Positions 1 through 7,317 are shown, counted from the first letter of the stretch. The stretch is 14,236 nucleotides of DNA from an uncultured Klebsiella sp. (GCA_902490055.1 CABUCP010000026.1:1-14236); one strand, 5' to 3'. Notes: generated from the letters alone by a model not told the origin. Program-made: numbers and translations.

Positions 1-37
1 ATCGCTTTTATATTGACCGTATTAAATAAGAAACAGA

Positions 38-53
38 GTTTCATATATGAAAC
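38..53. promoter_or_regulatory. Perfect 16-bp palindrome, candidate IclR-type operator
   Basis: GTTTCATATATGAAAC reads identically on both strands. It lies 20 bp before the first ATG of the operon, in an AT-rich leader that contrasts with the GC-rich genes. Symmetric sites with TTTCA/TGAAA half sites are known for IclR-family regulators such as KdgR, and an IclR gene sits inside this operon (2497-3285). The position, close to where transcription or translation would begin, fits repression or autoregulation. A possible -35-like TTGACC is at 13-18, but no convincing -10 lies at the right spacing, so the promoter itself is not called. That this IclR protein binds here is inference. Confidence 0.55.
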
Positions 54-61
54 AAAAGCCT

Positions 62-66
62 GGAGG
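62..66 (+). promoter_or_regulatory. Shine-Dalgarno GGAGG fixing the ferredoxin start
   Basis: GGAGG lies 6 nt before the ATG at 73. This decides the start against the in-frame TTG at 13, which has no ribosome site and would add 20 residues encoded by the AT-rich leader and operator palindrome. Confidence 0.8.
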
Positions 67-72
67 ATTGCG

Positions 73-396
73 ATGAGCTGGATAGGCGTATGTGACGCGG
101 AGCAAGTACAGGAAGATTTCCCATATAGCGGCAATATCGACGGTAAGGAAATCGGTATTTATCTGATTGATGGCGAATATTACGCGCTGGAAGACGTTTG
201 CCCTCACGCCTATGCGCTTTTGAGCCAGGGCTTTGTCGAAGATGGCAAGGTTGAATGCCCGCTGCATGAAGCCGTATTTGACGTCAAAACCGGCCAGTGC
301 CTGCATGGCCCCGGCGGCCGCAACCTTAATCGTTACCCGGTTCGGGTATACGACAATCAGATCCAGATTACCTTTATCGAGGAGAACGTGGCATGA
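73..396 (+). CDS. Rieske [2Fe-2S] ferredoxin of a ring-hydroxylating oxygenase system
   Basis: A 107-residue soluble ferredoxin that would carry electrons from the reductase (4297-5493) to the oxygenase (712-1734). The cluster ligands are in plain view: CPH at residues 43-45 and CPLH at 62-65, i.e. Cys43, His45, Cys62 and His65, with 16 residues between the two pairs. The length is typical of BphA3/HcaC-like Rieske ferredoxins. There is no signal peptide, so it acts in the cytoplasm. The start at 73 is set by GGAGG at 62-66. The stop overlaps the next gene by 4 nt (ATGA), suggesting translational coupling. As first gene of the operon it lies directly behind the 16-bp palindrome. The family is clear; pairing with this reductase and oxygenase is inferred from linkage. 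Confidence 0.93.
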   Translation: MSWIGVCDAEQVQEDFPYSGNIDGKEIGIYLIDGEYYALEDVCPHAYALLSQGFVEDGKVECPLHEAVFDVKTGQCLHGPGGRNLNRYPVRVYDNQIQITFIEENVA

Positions 397-701
397 GCGA
401 ATCCCTGGACTTCAATCCGGCGCTGCCGGAAAGCCGTCAGTTTACGCCGCCGGCGGAAGGCGGAAACGGCAATATCCATAAACCTGGCGATTACTCCAAT
501 CTGATTTGGCAAACCCGCAGTCGGGTGCCGGAAAACTGGGAGCTTCAGCTTATCGCTACCCTGGAAACGCTGTTCGAACAGGGCGCGGAAAGCCTGGGTG
601 AGCTGGTGAACGGCCTTAACGGCGTCAGGATGCATGACCAGCAGGGCGAACCGTGGAGCGAAAGCAGCTTCCAGGCATTTTTACAGGTCAATGGATACTG
701 A
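393..701 (+). CDS. Small protein with recombinase-like helix-turn-helix domain, Rieske-associated
   Basis: A 102-residue protein between the ferredoxin and the oxygenase, with an ATGA overlap at its start and 10 nt before the next ATG. The first ~35 residues are Pro/Gly/Asn-rich and probably extended. Residues ~47-66 look helical. Residues ~68-102 resemble the end of the serine-recombinase 'Recombinase' DNA-binding domain, where a Leu-Asn, a Gly near a basic turn, GxPWS and a terminal N-x-Y form a helix-turn-helix; here LNG is at 75-77, GEPWS at 85-89 and NGY at 100-102. There is no catalytic resolvase domain, so it cannot be a recombinase. It could be a local DNA-binding protein or, since it sits inside the oxygenase unit, an oxygenase accessory or assembly protein. 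It is too short and dissimilar to be a Rieske beta subunit. Function unknown. Confidence 0.8.
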   Translation: MSESLDFNPALPESRQFTPPAEGGNGNIHKPGDYSNLIWQTRSRVPENWELQLIATLETLFEQGAESLGELVNGLNGVRMHDQQGEPWSESSFQAFLQVNGY

Positions 702-711
702 GGACACAGCG

Positions 712-1734
712 ATGACGACAACGGTACAAAACTATCTTGATAAAGGGTTGCGCGGCCTGTGGTATCCGGTGCTGGCGAGCTGGGAAGTGCAGTCAGCGCC
801 GGTGGGGATTACCCGTCTTGGCGAGCAGATCGTGGTCTGGCGTAACAAAGACGGCCAGGTACAGGCGCTGGAAGACCGCTGCCCGCACCGCGGCGCGCGT
901 CTGTCGATGGGCTGGAACCTCGGCGACCGTATCGCCTGTTGGTACCACGGCGTGGAAGTGGCCGGTAATGGCGAAGTGAAAGATGTCCCCGCGGTTGATC
1001 GCTGCCCGCTGGTTGGCCAGCAGTGCGTGCGCAGCTACAACGTGCAGGAAGCGCACGGGGCGATTTTCCTGTGGTTCGGCGTTACCGCCGACCAGCAGCC
1101 TGATGAACTGAGCTTCCCGCAAGAGCTGGCCGATAGCGAAAAATACAGCAACTTCTTGTGCACTGCGGCGTGGAACTGCAACTACCAGTACGCGCTGGAA
1201 AACGTGATGGACCCGATGCACGGCACCTATCTGCACTCCTCATCGCACTCGATGGCGGAAGGCGATCGCAAAGCCGACATGGTGCTGCAGCCGACGAAAA
1301 CTGGCTTTATCTTCGAGAAAAAAGGGCAGAGCGGCGTCAACTTCGACTGGGTTGAGCTGGGCAACAGCGGCACCTACTGGATGCGGCTGTCTATCCCGTA
1401 CAAAAAGCGCTTCGGGCCGGGCGGCCACTTCTGGATCGTCGGTATGGTCGTCCCGGAAGATAACGATAACTGCCGTGTCTTCTTCTGGCGCATCCGCGGC
1501 GTGCAGGGCTGGCAGCGCGATCTGTGGCGCTTTATGTACCGCAACCGTCTGGAAAAACTGCACTGGGAAGTGCTTGAGCAGGATCGCGTGGTGCTGGAAA
1601 GCCTGGCGCCGAATGCCCGCGATCATGAATACCTCTATCAGCATGACGTCGGCCTTTCCCGCCTGCGCCGCATGATGCAGAAAGCGGCGAAAGAGCAGCT
1701 GGCTACCCGCGAAGCGCAGCAGGGAGCCGCCTGA
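712..1734 (+). CDS. Rieske non-heme iron oxygenase, catalytic alpha subunit
   Basis: A 340-residue oxygenase expected to hydroxylate an aromatic or related substrate using O2 and electrons from the ferredoxin. The N-terminal Rieske domain has CPH at 57-59 and CWYH at 76-79 (ligands Cys57, His59, Cys76, His79). The catalytic domain shows the mononuclear iron site N164-x2-D167-x2-H170-x4-H175, with Asp291 in QDRVVLES as probable third ligand and Asp167 as the electron-bridging Asp. The length and the absence of a beta-subunit gene point to the alpha-only (likely homotrimeric) group that includes phthalate, vanillate and carbazole oxygenases. The start at 712 follows AGGA at 701-704; the frame is open upstream to an ATG at 634, but that extension overlaps the preceding gene. 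The stop overlaps the next ATG (TGATG). Substrate, and mono- or dioxygenation, cannot be told from sequence. Confidence 0.93.
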   Translation: MTTTVQNYLDKGLRGLWYPVLASWEVQSAPVGITRLGEQIVVWRNKDGQVQALEDRCPHRGARLSMGWNLGDRIACWYHGVEVAGNGEVKDVPAVDRCPLVGQQCVRSYNVQEAHGAIFLWFGVTADQQPDELSFPQELADSEKYSNFLCTAAWNCNYQYALENVMDPMHGTYLHSSSHSMAEGDRKADMVLQPTKTGFIFEKKGQSGVNFDWVELGNSGTYWMRLSIPYKKRFGPGGHFWIVGMVVPEDNDNCRVFFWRIRGVQGWQRDLWRFMYRNRLEKLHWEVLEQDRVVLESLAPNARDHEYLYQHDVGLSRLRRMMQKAAKEQLATREAQQGAA

Positions 1735-2483
1735 TGAACGGTCTGCTGGACGGTAAACGCATTGTCGTTACCGGCGCGGCGCGCGGCCTGGGCTACCACT
1801 TTGCCGAAGCCTGCGCCGGGCAGGGGGCGACGGTGGTGATGTGCGACATTTTGCAGGGCGAATTGGCGGAAAGCGCCCATCGCCTGCAGGAGAAAGGCTA
1901 CCGTATCGAATCCTACGCGATCGACCTGGCCAGTAGCGATTCGATAGAGCAGGTCTTTAGCGCCATCGGCGCGCAGGGGCCGATCGACGGCTTAGTCAAT
2001 AACGCGGCGATGGCCACCGGCGTCGGCGGCAAAGATATGATCGATTACGATCCGGATCTGTGGGATCGGGTGATGACGGTCAACGTCAAAGGCACCTGGC
2101 TGGTGACCCGCGCGGCGGTAGCGCTGCTGCGTGAAGGATCCGCGATTGTCAACGTCGCCTCGGATACCGCGCTGTGGGGCGCGCCGCGGTTGATGGCCTA
2201 CGTTGCCAGCAAAGGCGCAGTGATTGCGATGACCCGCTCGATGGCCCGCGAACTTGGGGAAAAACGGATCCGCATCAACGCCATCGCGCCGGGGCTGACC
2301 CGCGTCGAGGCGACGGAATACGTTCCCGCCGAGCGTCATCAGCTGTATGAGAATGGTCGCGCGCTCAGCGGCGCTCAGCAGCCGGAAGATGTCACCGGCA
2401 GCGTGGTCTGGTTGCTGAGCGAGCTATCACGGTTTATTACCGGTCAGCTGATCCCGGTCAACGGCGGTTTTGTCTTTAACTAA
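1734..2483 (+). CDS. Short-chain dehydrogenase/reductase, probable cis-dihydrodiol dehydrogenase
   Basis: A 249-residue classical SDR. It has TGAARGLG at 13-20 (nucleotide binding), Asp38 after the second strand (favouring NAD+), NNAA at 89-92, and the intact catalytic set Ser143, Tyr156 and Lys160 with the normal S-x12-Y-x3-K spacing. It ends with the usual PVNGG-type C-terminus. Coupled by one nucleotide to the oxygenase, it most simply oxidises the oxygenase product, for example a cis-dihydrodiol to a catechol with NADH formation. This role is inferred from position. If the oxygenase is a monooxygenase or demethylase, the SDR would act on another alcohol. Cytoplasmic. Confidence 0.88.
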   Translation: MNGLLDGKRIVVTGAARGLGYHFAEACAGQGATVVMCDILQGELAESAHRLQEKGYRIESYAIDLASSDSIEQVFSAIGAQGPIDGLVNNAAMATGVGGKDMIDYDPDLWDRVMTVNVKGTWLVTRAAVALLREGSAIVNVASDTALWGAPRLMAYVASKGAVIAMTRSMARELGEKRIRINAIAPGLTRVEATEYVPAERHQLYENGRALSGAQQPEDVTGSVVWLLSELSRFITGQLIPVNGGFVFN

Positions 2484-2496
2484 TGAGTGAGGCGGT

Positions 2497-3285
2497 ATGG
2501 CGAACGATCAGGAAGTGAAGTACCTGGTACCGGGTCTTGAGCGCGGTTTACAGCTGCTGCTGGCGTTTGGCGAACAGCATCGCGATCTGACCTTTGCCGA
2601 GCTGCACCGGCTGGTGGATATGCCGAAAGCGACCGCCTATCGCGTGGTGCAGACGTTGGAATATATGGGCTTTCTCGAGCGTAACGCCCGCACCAATACC
2701 TTTTCGTTGGGCATGAACGTGCTGCGTCTGGGTTTCGAATATATCGCCTCGCTGGATGTCGCCCAGGTCGGACAACCGGTTGTCGAGCAGTTGCGTGATA
2801 TCAGCCAGTGCAGCAGCCATCTGGCGATCCGCGATGGCCGCGACATCATCTATATCGCCCGCGTCAGCGCCGCCGGTTCGCGCATCAACCAGGTCAGCGT
2901 GGGAACGCGGCTACCGGTGCACTGCACGTCGCTTGGCCGCATGCTGCTGACCGATGTTTCGCGCAGCGAGTTTGAACAATTGTTCCCGGATGAACGGTTG
3001 CCGGGCAACACGCCGGGCCAGCTGCATGACCGCGAAGCGCTGTGGCAGATGGTGCAGCAGGATAAAGCCCGCGGCTACGTCATTGGCGAATCGTTCTTCC
3101 GCCATGGTATCTCATCGATTGTCTATCCGGTGTATGACCGCAGCGGCCGGGTGGCGGCGGTGGTCAGCATTCTGGTGCCGTCGGACGAGATCCCGCAAAG
3201 CGATCGCGAGCGGTTACAGAACGAGGTCAGTATGGCGGCGGACAAAATTTCCGGCTTCCTCGGATATTTGTCACAGGCAAGTTAA
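2497..3285 (+). CDS. IclR-family transcriptional regulator
   Basis: A 262-residue regulator with an N-terminal winged helix-turn-helix (about residues 12-70; AELHRLVDMPKATAYR at 34-49 forms the HTH) and a C-terminal IclR effector domain (about 85-255) containing the typical G-x-R-LP-x-HCTSLGR segment near 136-148 and the GYVIGESF region near 193. IclR proteins with this layout often control aromatic catabolism and bind pathway substrates or intermediates. It begins 13 nt after the SDR and lies on the same strand, so it is probably part of the operon it controls. The 16-bp palindrome at 38-53 is the best candidate site. Activator or repressor action and the effector are unknown. Confidence 0.93.
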   Translation: MANDQEVKYLVPGLERGLQLLLAFGEQHRDLTFAELHRLVDMPKATAYRVVQTLEYMGFLERNARTNTFSLGMNVLRLGFEYIASLDVAQVGQPVVEQLRDISQCSSHLAIRDGRDIIYIARVSAAGSRINQVSVGTRLPVHCTSLGRMLLTDVSRSEFEQLFPDERLPGNTPGQLHDREALWQMVQQDKARGYVIGESFFRHGISSIVYPVYDRSGRVAAVVSILVPSDEIPQSDRERLQNEVSMAADKISGFLGYLSQAS

Positions 3286-3373
3286 ATCAACAACTTAACG
3301 GCAGGCGCTTGAGTGCGTCGGGCATGTTTTACGCCCAAATTCGGGCGACTGAACGGTAAAGAGGCGACGAACA
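3286..3373 (+). promoter_or_regulatory. 88-bp gap with overlapping hairpins, possible internal control point
   Basis: This is the longest gap within the operon. GGGC (3320-3323) can pair with GCCC (3333-3336), while CGCCC (3332-3336) can pair instead with GGGCG (3343-3347), so the two stems exclude each other. There is no U-run after either stem, so neither is a convincing terminator. A 11-codon reading frame (3324-3359, MFYAQIRATER) spans the second hairpin but lacks a strong ribosome site. GAGG at 3361-3364 serves the dioxygenase start at 3374. It may be a processing site, attenuator or weak internal promoter; none is shown. Confidence 0.3.
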
Positions 3374-4300
3374 ATGAGTATTACCGGAATTGAAAAGCTG
3401 GAATTTGGCGTAGATGACCTGAACCATAGCGCTAAATTTATGCACGATTTTGGCCTGACTGGCGACGCCAGCGGCCGCGCGTTTACTACCCTCAGCGGCG
3501 CGCGCGTCGAACTTAACCCAACCGATGCCGCCGACCTGCCGCCGGCCTTTGAAGCCGGCAATACGCTGCGCCGCATGACCTGGGGCGTGGCGGACCAGGC
3601 GGCGCTGGATGCGCTGCGCCCGAAGCTTGCACGCCAGCCCGGCTTCCGCGAAGTCGATGGCGCGCTGGAGTGCCGCGATCCTAACGGCATGACGCTGCGG
3701 GTGCAGGTGAGCCAGCAAACGGCGGTGGAGCTGAACGTCGAGCCGATCAATCAGTGGGGCGATGTGCGCCGCATCGACACCCCGAGCCCGGTGTACGACC
3801 GCGCGCAGCCGATCAACATTGGCCATGTCGTGTTCTTTGTTGAAGAGCTGGCGGCGGTGGAAAGCTTCTATCGCGAAGTGCTCGGTTTCCAGGTATCAGA
3901 TCGCTACATCAACCGCGCGGTGTTCCTGCGCTGCGGCGTGCGCGGCGGTCACCACAATCTCTTCTTACTGCAATTGCCGAATCGCAAGCGCGGACTAAAC
4001 CACGTTGCGTTTACCGTGCGGGATATTCACGAAGTGATCGGCGGCGGCATTGCGATGAATAAAAACGCCTGGAGTACGTTTATCGGCCCTGGCCGCCATC
4101 CGGTCTCCTCGGCCTATTTCTGGTACGTCAATAGCCCGACCGGCGGCGCATTCGAGTACTACACCAACGATGACTATCTGACTGAAAACTGGCAGCCGCG
4201 CGAGCTGGAGCATTCGTTAGTCTCCTTTACCGAATGGGCGGTGGAAGGTGGTATCGACCACGACACCCGCCGCCAGCAGAAAAAACCGGAGGCGGTATGA
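3374..4300 (+). CDS. Type I extradiol ring-cleavage dioxygenase (VOC/glyoxalase fold)
   Basis: A 308-residue two-domain enzyme of the 2,3-dihydroxybiphenyl/catechol 2,3-dioxygenase type, expected to open a catechol ring next to the hydroxyls using Fe(II) and O2. The N-terminal domain (~1-120) is the degenerate, non-metal half. The C-terminal domain (~145-285) carries the iron ligands His151 (GHVVFF), His210 (NHVAF) and Glu261 (FEYY), almost the same numbering as BphC (146, 210, 260). Second-shell candidates His194 and His242 are also present, supporting activity. The C-terminal tail of ~25 residues is charged. It follows an 88-bp gap after the regulator, and its stop overlaps the reductase start (ATGA). 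The exact catechol is unknown. Confidence 0.9.
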   Translation: MSITGIEKLEFGVDDLNHSAKFMHDFGLTGDASGRAFTTLSGARVELNPTDAADLPPAFEAGNTLRRMTWGVADQAALDALRPKLARQPGFREVDGALECRDPNGMTLRVQVSQQTAVELNVEPINQWGDVRRIDTPSPVYDRAQPINIGHVVFFVEELAAVESFYREVLGFQVSDRYINRAVFLRCGVRGGHHNLFLLQLPNRKRGLNHVAFTVRDIHEVIGGGIAMNKNAWSTFIGPGRHPVSSAYFWYVNSPTGGAFEYYTNDDYLTENWQPRELEHSLVSFTEWAVEGGIDHDTRRQQKKPEAV

Positions 4301-5493
4301 CGGCGCGAATAGTCATTATCGGCGGCGGCCAGGCGGGCGGCTGGGCGGCGAAAACGCTGCGTGATGAAGGATTTAGCGGCGAGATTTGCGTGGTTGCCGA
4401 AGAGGAGTGGGATTTTTATGAACGTCCGCCGCTGTCAAAGGCGGCGCTGCTGGAAGATGCAGCGGCGTTACCGCGGTTATTTAGCGCCGAGGCGCAGCAG
4501 GCGCTGAACCTCACCTGGTACCGCCCGCTGCGCGCGGAATCGATTGATCCTGAGAATAAAACGCTGGGCCTGAGCAACGGTGAAACGCTGGCTTATGACC
4601 AACTGCTGATCGCCACCGGCGGCCGCGCGCGCCTGCCGGGTGATGCCTGGGTGCAGCATCCACAGGTGTATACCCTGCGCCACTGGCAGGATGCGCAGCG
4701 TCTGAAGCAGCGGCTGGCGTCGATAACGCGGCTGGCGATCGTCGGCGGCGGCTGGATTGGCCTTGAGATTGCCGCTTCAGCGCGAAAATGCGGCGTCGCC
4801 GTGACCCTTTATGAACAGCAGCCGGCGTTGTGCATGCGCTCGGTAAGCGCGGAAGTCTCGCAGGCGCTGGCGCAGCTGCACCGTGAGCAGGGCGTTGATA
4901 TCCGCTGCGGCTGCGGCGCGCTGGAACTGGAAGATGATAACGGTCTGCCGACGCTGCACTGCGACGGCCAGCGGGAAACCTTCGACGCGGTGGTGGTGGG
5001 GATCGGCGTCGATCTCAATCTCGAACTGGCGCGCGATGCCGGGCTAACTGTCGATCGCGGGATTGTCGTCGATGCTCAGGGGCGCAGCAGCGATGCGGCC
5101 ATTTTCGCCGCCGGCGATGTCGCCCAGCATCATCAATACGGCCTGTGCATTCAGTCATGGGCCTTTGCGCAGAATCAGGCGGTGGCGACGGCGAAAGCGA
5201 TGCTCGATCCTCAGGCTGGCGGCTACGACGAGGCGCCGTGGCTGTGGTCGGATCAATACGATCGCAATATCCAGATCCTCGGCATTCCACAGACGGGCAG
5301 CCGCACGATCGTCCGTGACGATCCTAAGGGAGCGCTCTATTTCTCCCTTAATGCCGATGGGCGCTTAAGCCAGCTGGTGGCGTTCAACGATGCGCGAACC
5401 GTCAAGCTGGCGAAGCGCTGGATGGCGGCAGGGAGGGATCTCTCCGACGTCCCGCTCGCCGACCCCACTTTCTCGCTGATGTCGTTGCGATAA
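4297..5493 (+). CDS. FAD-dependent NADH:ferredoxin reductase of the oxygenase system
   Basis: A 398-residue reductase of the BphA4/HcaD type that moves electrons from NADH through FAD to the Rieske ferredoxin. Visible motifs in order: N-terminal FAD-binding GGGQAGG (9-15), the family signature RPPLSK (43-48), NAD-binding IVGGGWIG (148-155) with Glu173 after the following strand (NADH preference), the second FAD motif AAGD (271-274), and a C-terminal dimer/reductase domain starting near WSDQYDRNIQ (317-326). The ATG at 4297 overlaps the dioxygenase stop, and this coupled start is preferred to the upstream in-frame start at 4234, which lies inside the previous gene. It completes the three-component oxygenase although it is placed over 2.5 kb from the oxygenase gene. 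Confidence 0.92.
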   Translation: MTARIVIIGGGQAGGWAAKTLRDEGFSGEICVVAEEEWDFYERPPLSKAALLEDAAALPRLFSAEAQQALNLTWYRPLRAESIDPENKTLGLSNGETLAYDQLLIATGGRARLPGDAWVQHPQVYTLRHWQDAQRLKQRLASITRLAIVGGGWIGLEIAASARKCGVAVTLYEQQPALCMRSVSAEVSQALAQLHREQGVDIRCGCGALELEDDNGLPTLHCDGQRETFDAVVVGIGVDLNLELARDAGLTVDRGIVVDAQGRSSDAAIFAAGDVAQHHQYGLCIQSWAFAQNQAVATAKAMLDPQAGGYDEAPWLWSDQYDRNIQILGIPQTGSRTIVRDDPKGALYFSLNADGRLSQLVAFNDARTVKLAKRWMAAGRDLSDVPLADPTFSLMSLR

Positions 5494-5519
5494 ACCACGC
5501 GAACCCTTAAGGGGGAGAA

Positions 5520-6776
5520 ATGACCACATTAGAGACTAACGCCGCGCCTGCTGAGGCGAGCGGCGAGGGCGTTCGCACGCCTGAAAAAGCGGTTCGCTGG
5601 GCCATTCCGCTGTCGCTGCTGGCCTGTGTACTGCTGGCGTTTTTCGACAAAATCAGCATCGCCGCGCTGTTTTCCGATAGCCACTTCCAGCAGGCGATGG
5701 GGATCGATTTCGATACCACCCGGCTGGGTATTTTGATGAGCGCCTTTCTGCTGAGCTACGGCTTCTCTTCGGTGCTGTTAAGCGGCCTTGGCGATCGGAT
5801 CGCGCCGCTGCGCTTGCTGACCGGGATGATGGTGGTGTGGTGCATTTTGATGGTGATGATGGGCTTCACCCACAACTACACGCTGATGGTCACGCTGCGT
5901 ATTTTGCTGGGGATTGCCGAGGGGCCGCTGTTCCCGCTGGCGTTCGCCGTCGTACGCCACACGTTCCCGCAGCACCTGCAGGCCCGCGCCACCATGCTGT
6001 GGCTGCTCGGCACGCCGGTCGGCGCGGCAATTGGTTTCCCGCTGTCGATTTGGCTGCTTAACACTTTCGGCTGGCAGAGCACCTTCTTCGCAATGGCGAT
6101 GCTGACGGTGCCGGTGCTGATTTTTGTGCGCATCGGGCTGCGCGGCGTGCAGCTGGGCGCGAAAACCATCAGCGGTAAAGCGTCGCAGGAAGAGCGCCGT
6201 AGCGCGCGTCGCGAACTCTTTGTGAGCCCGCATTTCTGGATGATTTGCATCTTCAACATCGCCTTCCTCGCCTACCTGTGGGGGATCAACGGCTGGCTGC
6301 CGGGTTACCTGATCAAAGGCAAAGGGATACATCTTGAGCATGCCGGCTGGCTGTCGTCGATGCCGTTTATCGCCATGCTGCTTGGCGAAATCATCGGCGC
6401 CTGGCTGTCTGACCGCGTCGATAAGCGCGCCGCCGCCTGTTTTATTTCTCTGGCGGGCGCGGGAATCGGCCTGGCGGCGGTGATGCATTTTACCGCTCCG
6501 CTGCCGGTGATTGCGGCGATGAGCTTTAGCACCTTTATGTGGGGCACCGGCGCGCCGAACATTTTCGCGCTGCTGGCCAAGGCAACCCATCCGCGGGTTA
6601 GCGCCACGGCGGGCGGGATTTTCAACGGGCTGGGGAACTTTGCCGGGGCATTATCACCGGCGGTGATGGGCGCGCTTATCGCCTTCACCCATAGCATGGA
6701 TTCCGGGCTGATTTTTCTGGCGGTGATGGCGGCGGTGGGCTGCGTCCTGTTACTGCCGCTGCTGAGACGTTACTGA
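5520..6776 (+). CDS. MFS transporter, anion:cation symporter-like organic acid permease
   Basis: A 418-residue inner-membrane protein with about 12 hydrophobic segments in two halves separated by a charged loop (~210-235). The MFS loop motif is present as GDRIAPLRLL (91-100). Segments such as RILLGIAEGPLFP (127-139) and YLWGINGWLPGYL (252-264) resemble the ACS family, which takes up organic and aromatic acid anions with protons. A soluble N-terminus of ~25 residues precedes the first membrane helix. The start follows a purine-rich site at 5509-5517; the palindrome CCCTTAAGGG (5504-5513) overlaps it. The gap to the reductase is 26 nt. It is most likely the inner-membrane importer of the pathway substrate, working with the OprD porin gene at the window end. 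Substrate not predictable. Confidence 0.88.
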   Translation: MTTLETNAAPAEASGEGVRTPEKAVRWAIPLSLLACVLLAFFDKISIAALFSDSHFQQAMGIDFDTTRLGILMSAFLLSYGFSSVLLSGLGDRIAPLRLLTGMMVVWCILMVMMGFTHNYTLMVTLRILLGIAEGPLFPLAFAVVRHTFPQHLQARATMLWLLGTPVGAAIGFPLSIWLLNTFGWQSTFFAMAMLTVPVLIFVRIGLRGVQLGAKTISGKASQEERRSARRELFVSPHFWMICIFNIAFLAYLWGINGWLPGYLIKGKGIHLEHAGWLSSMPFIAMLLGEIIGAWLSDRVDKRAAACFISLAGAGIGLAAVMHFTAPLPVIAAMSFSTFMWGTGAPNIFALLAKATHPRVSATAGGIFNGLGNFAGALSPAVMGALIAFTHSMDSGLIFLAVMAAVGCVLLLPLLRRY

Positions 6777-6786
6777 GGATAAAACG

Positions 6787-7317
6787 ATGACTGATTCAAC
6801 CGTAACTGCAAAACAGAGTCTGAAACCTGAACATCTGACGATGGAAGAGTGGGTAGAGTCGCGTATCGCGCGCTTTGAAGGCCGTAAATACGACTGGAAT
6901 GCGCTGAAATTCCAGGCCGATTTCGACCCGAAATATCGCCGTGCGCAGATGCGCTACATCGGCACCGGGGCGACCGGCGTCGCCAGCGATACCAATACCG
7001 TTCAGGCGGAACATTTCACCTTCTCGACCATGGTGCTGCCCTCCAAATGTGAAGGCCCGCTGCACCTGCACGATGATGTCGAAGAGGTGTTCTTCATGCT
7101 CAAAGGGCAGATCACCCTGATGATTCAGGATGGCGACAACTATACCGAGACCGTGCTGCGCGAACGCGACCTTATCTCGGTGCCGCCAGGTATTTACCGC
7201 GGGTTGTTCAACCACGGTGAAGAAGAGGCGCTGATGTGCGTGATGCTCGGTACCCAGAAGCCGCATATCCCGACCTATCCGGAAGACCATCCGCTGTCGA
7301 AAGTGAAGCGTAACTAA
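6787..7317 (+). CDS. Cupin-domain protein
   Basis: A 176-residue protein with one cupin barrel (~78-155). Motif 1 is HLHDDVEE (93-100), giving possible metal ligands His93, His95 and Glu100, followed by a Gly-containing strand (LKGQITLMI). Motif 2, normally PxGxxHxxxN, reads PPGIYRGLFN (133-142), so the expected fourth ligand His is Arg138. The first ~75 residues form an alpha-helical, charged extension (EEWVESRIARFEGRKYDW at 21-38). Metal could still bind with three ligands, or the protein may be non-catalytic. Ten nt separate it from the MFS gene and the next gene starts 6 nt after it. A role as dioxygenase, isomerase or sensor for a ring-cleavage intermediate is possible but not shown. Confidence 0.82.
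   Translation: MTDSTVTAKQSLKPEHLTMEEWVESRIARFEGRKYDWNALKFQADFDPKYRRAQMRYIGTGATGVASDTNTVQAEHFTFSTMVLPSKCEGPLHLHDDVEEVFFMLKGQITLMIQDGDNYTETVLRERDLISVPPGIYRGLFNHGEEEALMCVMLGTQKPHIPTYPEDHPLSKVKRN

Noticed and set aside
634..711. N-terminal extension of the Rieske oxygenase from an upstream ATG
   Set aside because: The extension runs through the preceding gene in another frame, has Arg/Ser-rich composition unlike an oxygenase start, and the ATG at 712 has its own AGGA site.
3329..3826. Antisense open frame opposite the extradiol dioxygenase (165 codons)
   Set aside because: It lies opposite a gene with intact catalytic residues and has no homology-like motifs or ribosome site.
4234..4296. N-terminal extension of the ferredoxin reductase
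   Set aside because: The FAD-binding strand begins directly after the ATG at 4297, which overlaps the preceding stop codon in the usual ATGA manner; the 21 extra residues lie in the dioxygenase gene.
712..5493. Naming the genes as hca (phenylpropionate) or bph genes
   Set aside because: There is no beta-subunit gene, the alpha subunit is about 100 residues shorter than HcaE/BphA1, and the gene order differs. Family resemblance of the ferredoxin, reductase and extradiol enzyme does not justify the symbols.
5504..5513. CCCTTAAGGG palindrome as an operator before the MFS gene
   Set aside because: It is only 10 bp, does not resemble the palindrome at 38-53, and overlaps the ribosome-binding purines, so chance symmetry around the Shine-Dalgarno is sufficient.
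5778..6590. Long open frame on the minus strand inside the MFS gene (270 codons)
   Set aside because: Its composition (His, Arg, Gln rich) is that expected for the complement of a GC-rich membrane-protein gene. It has no recognisable motif and lies wholly within a well-supported gene.
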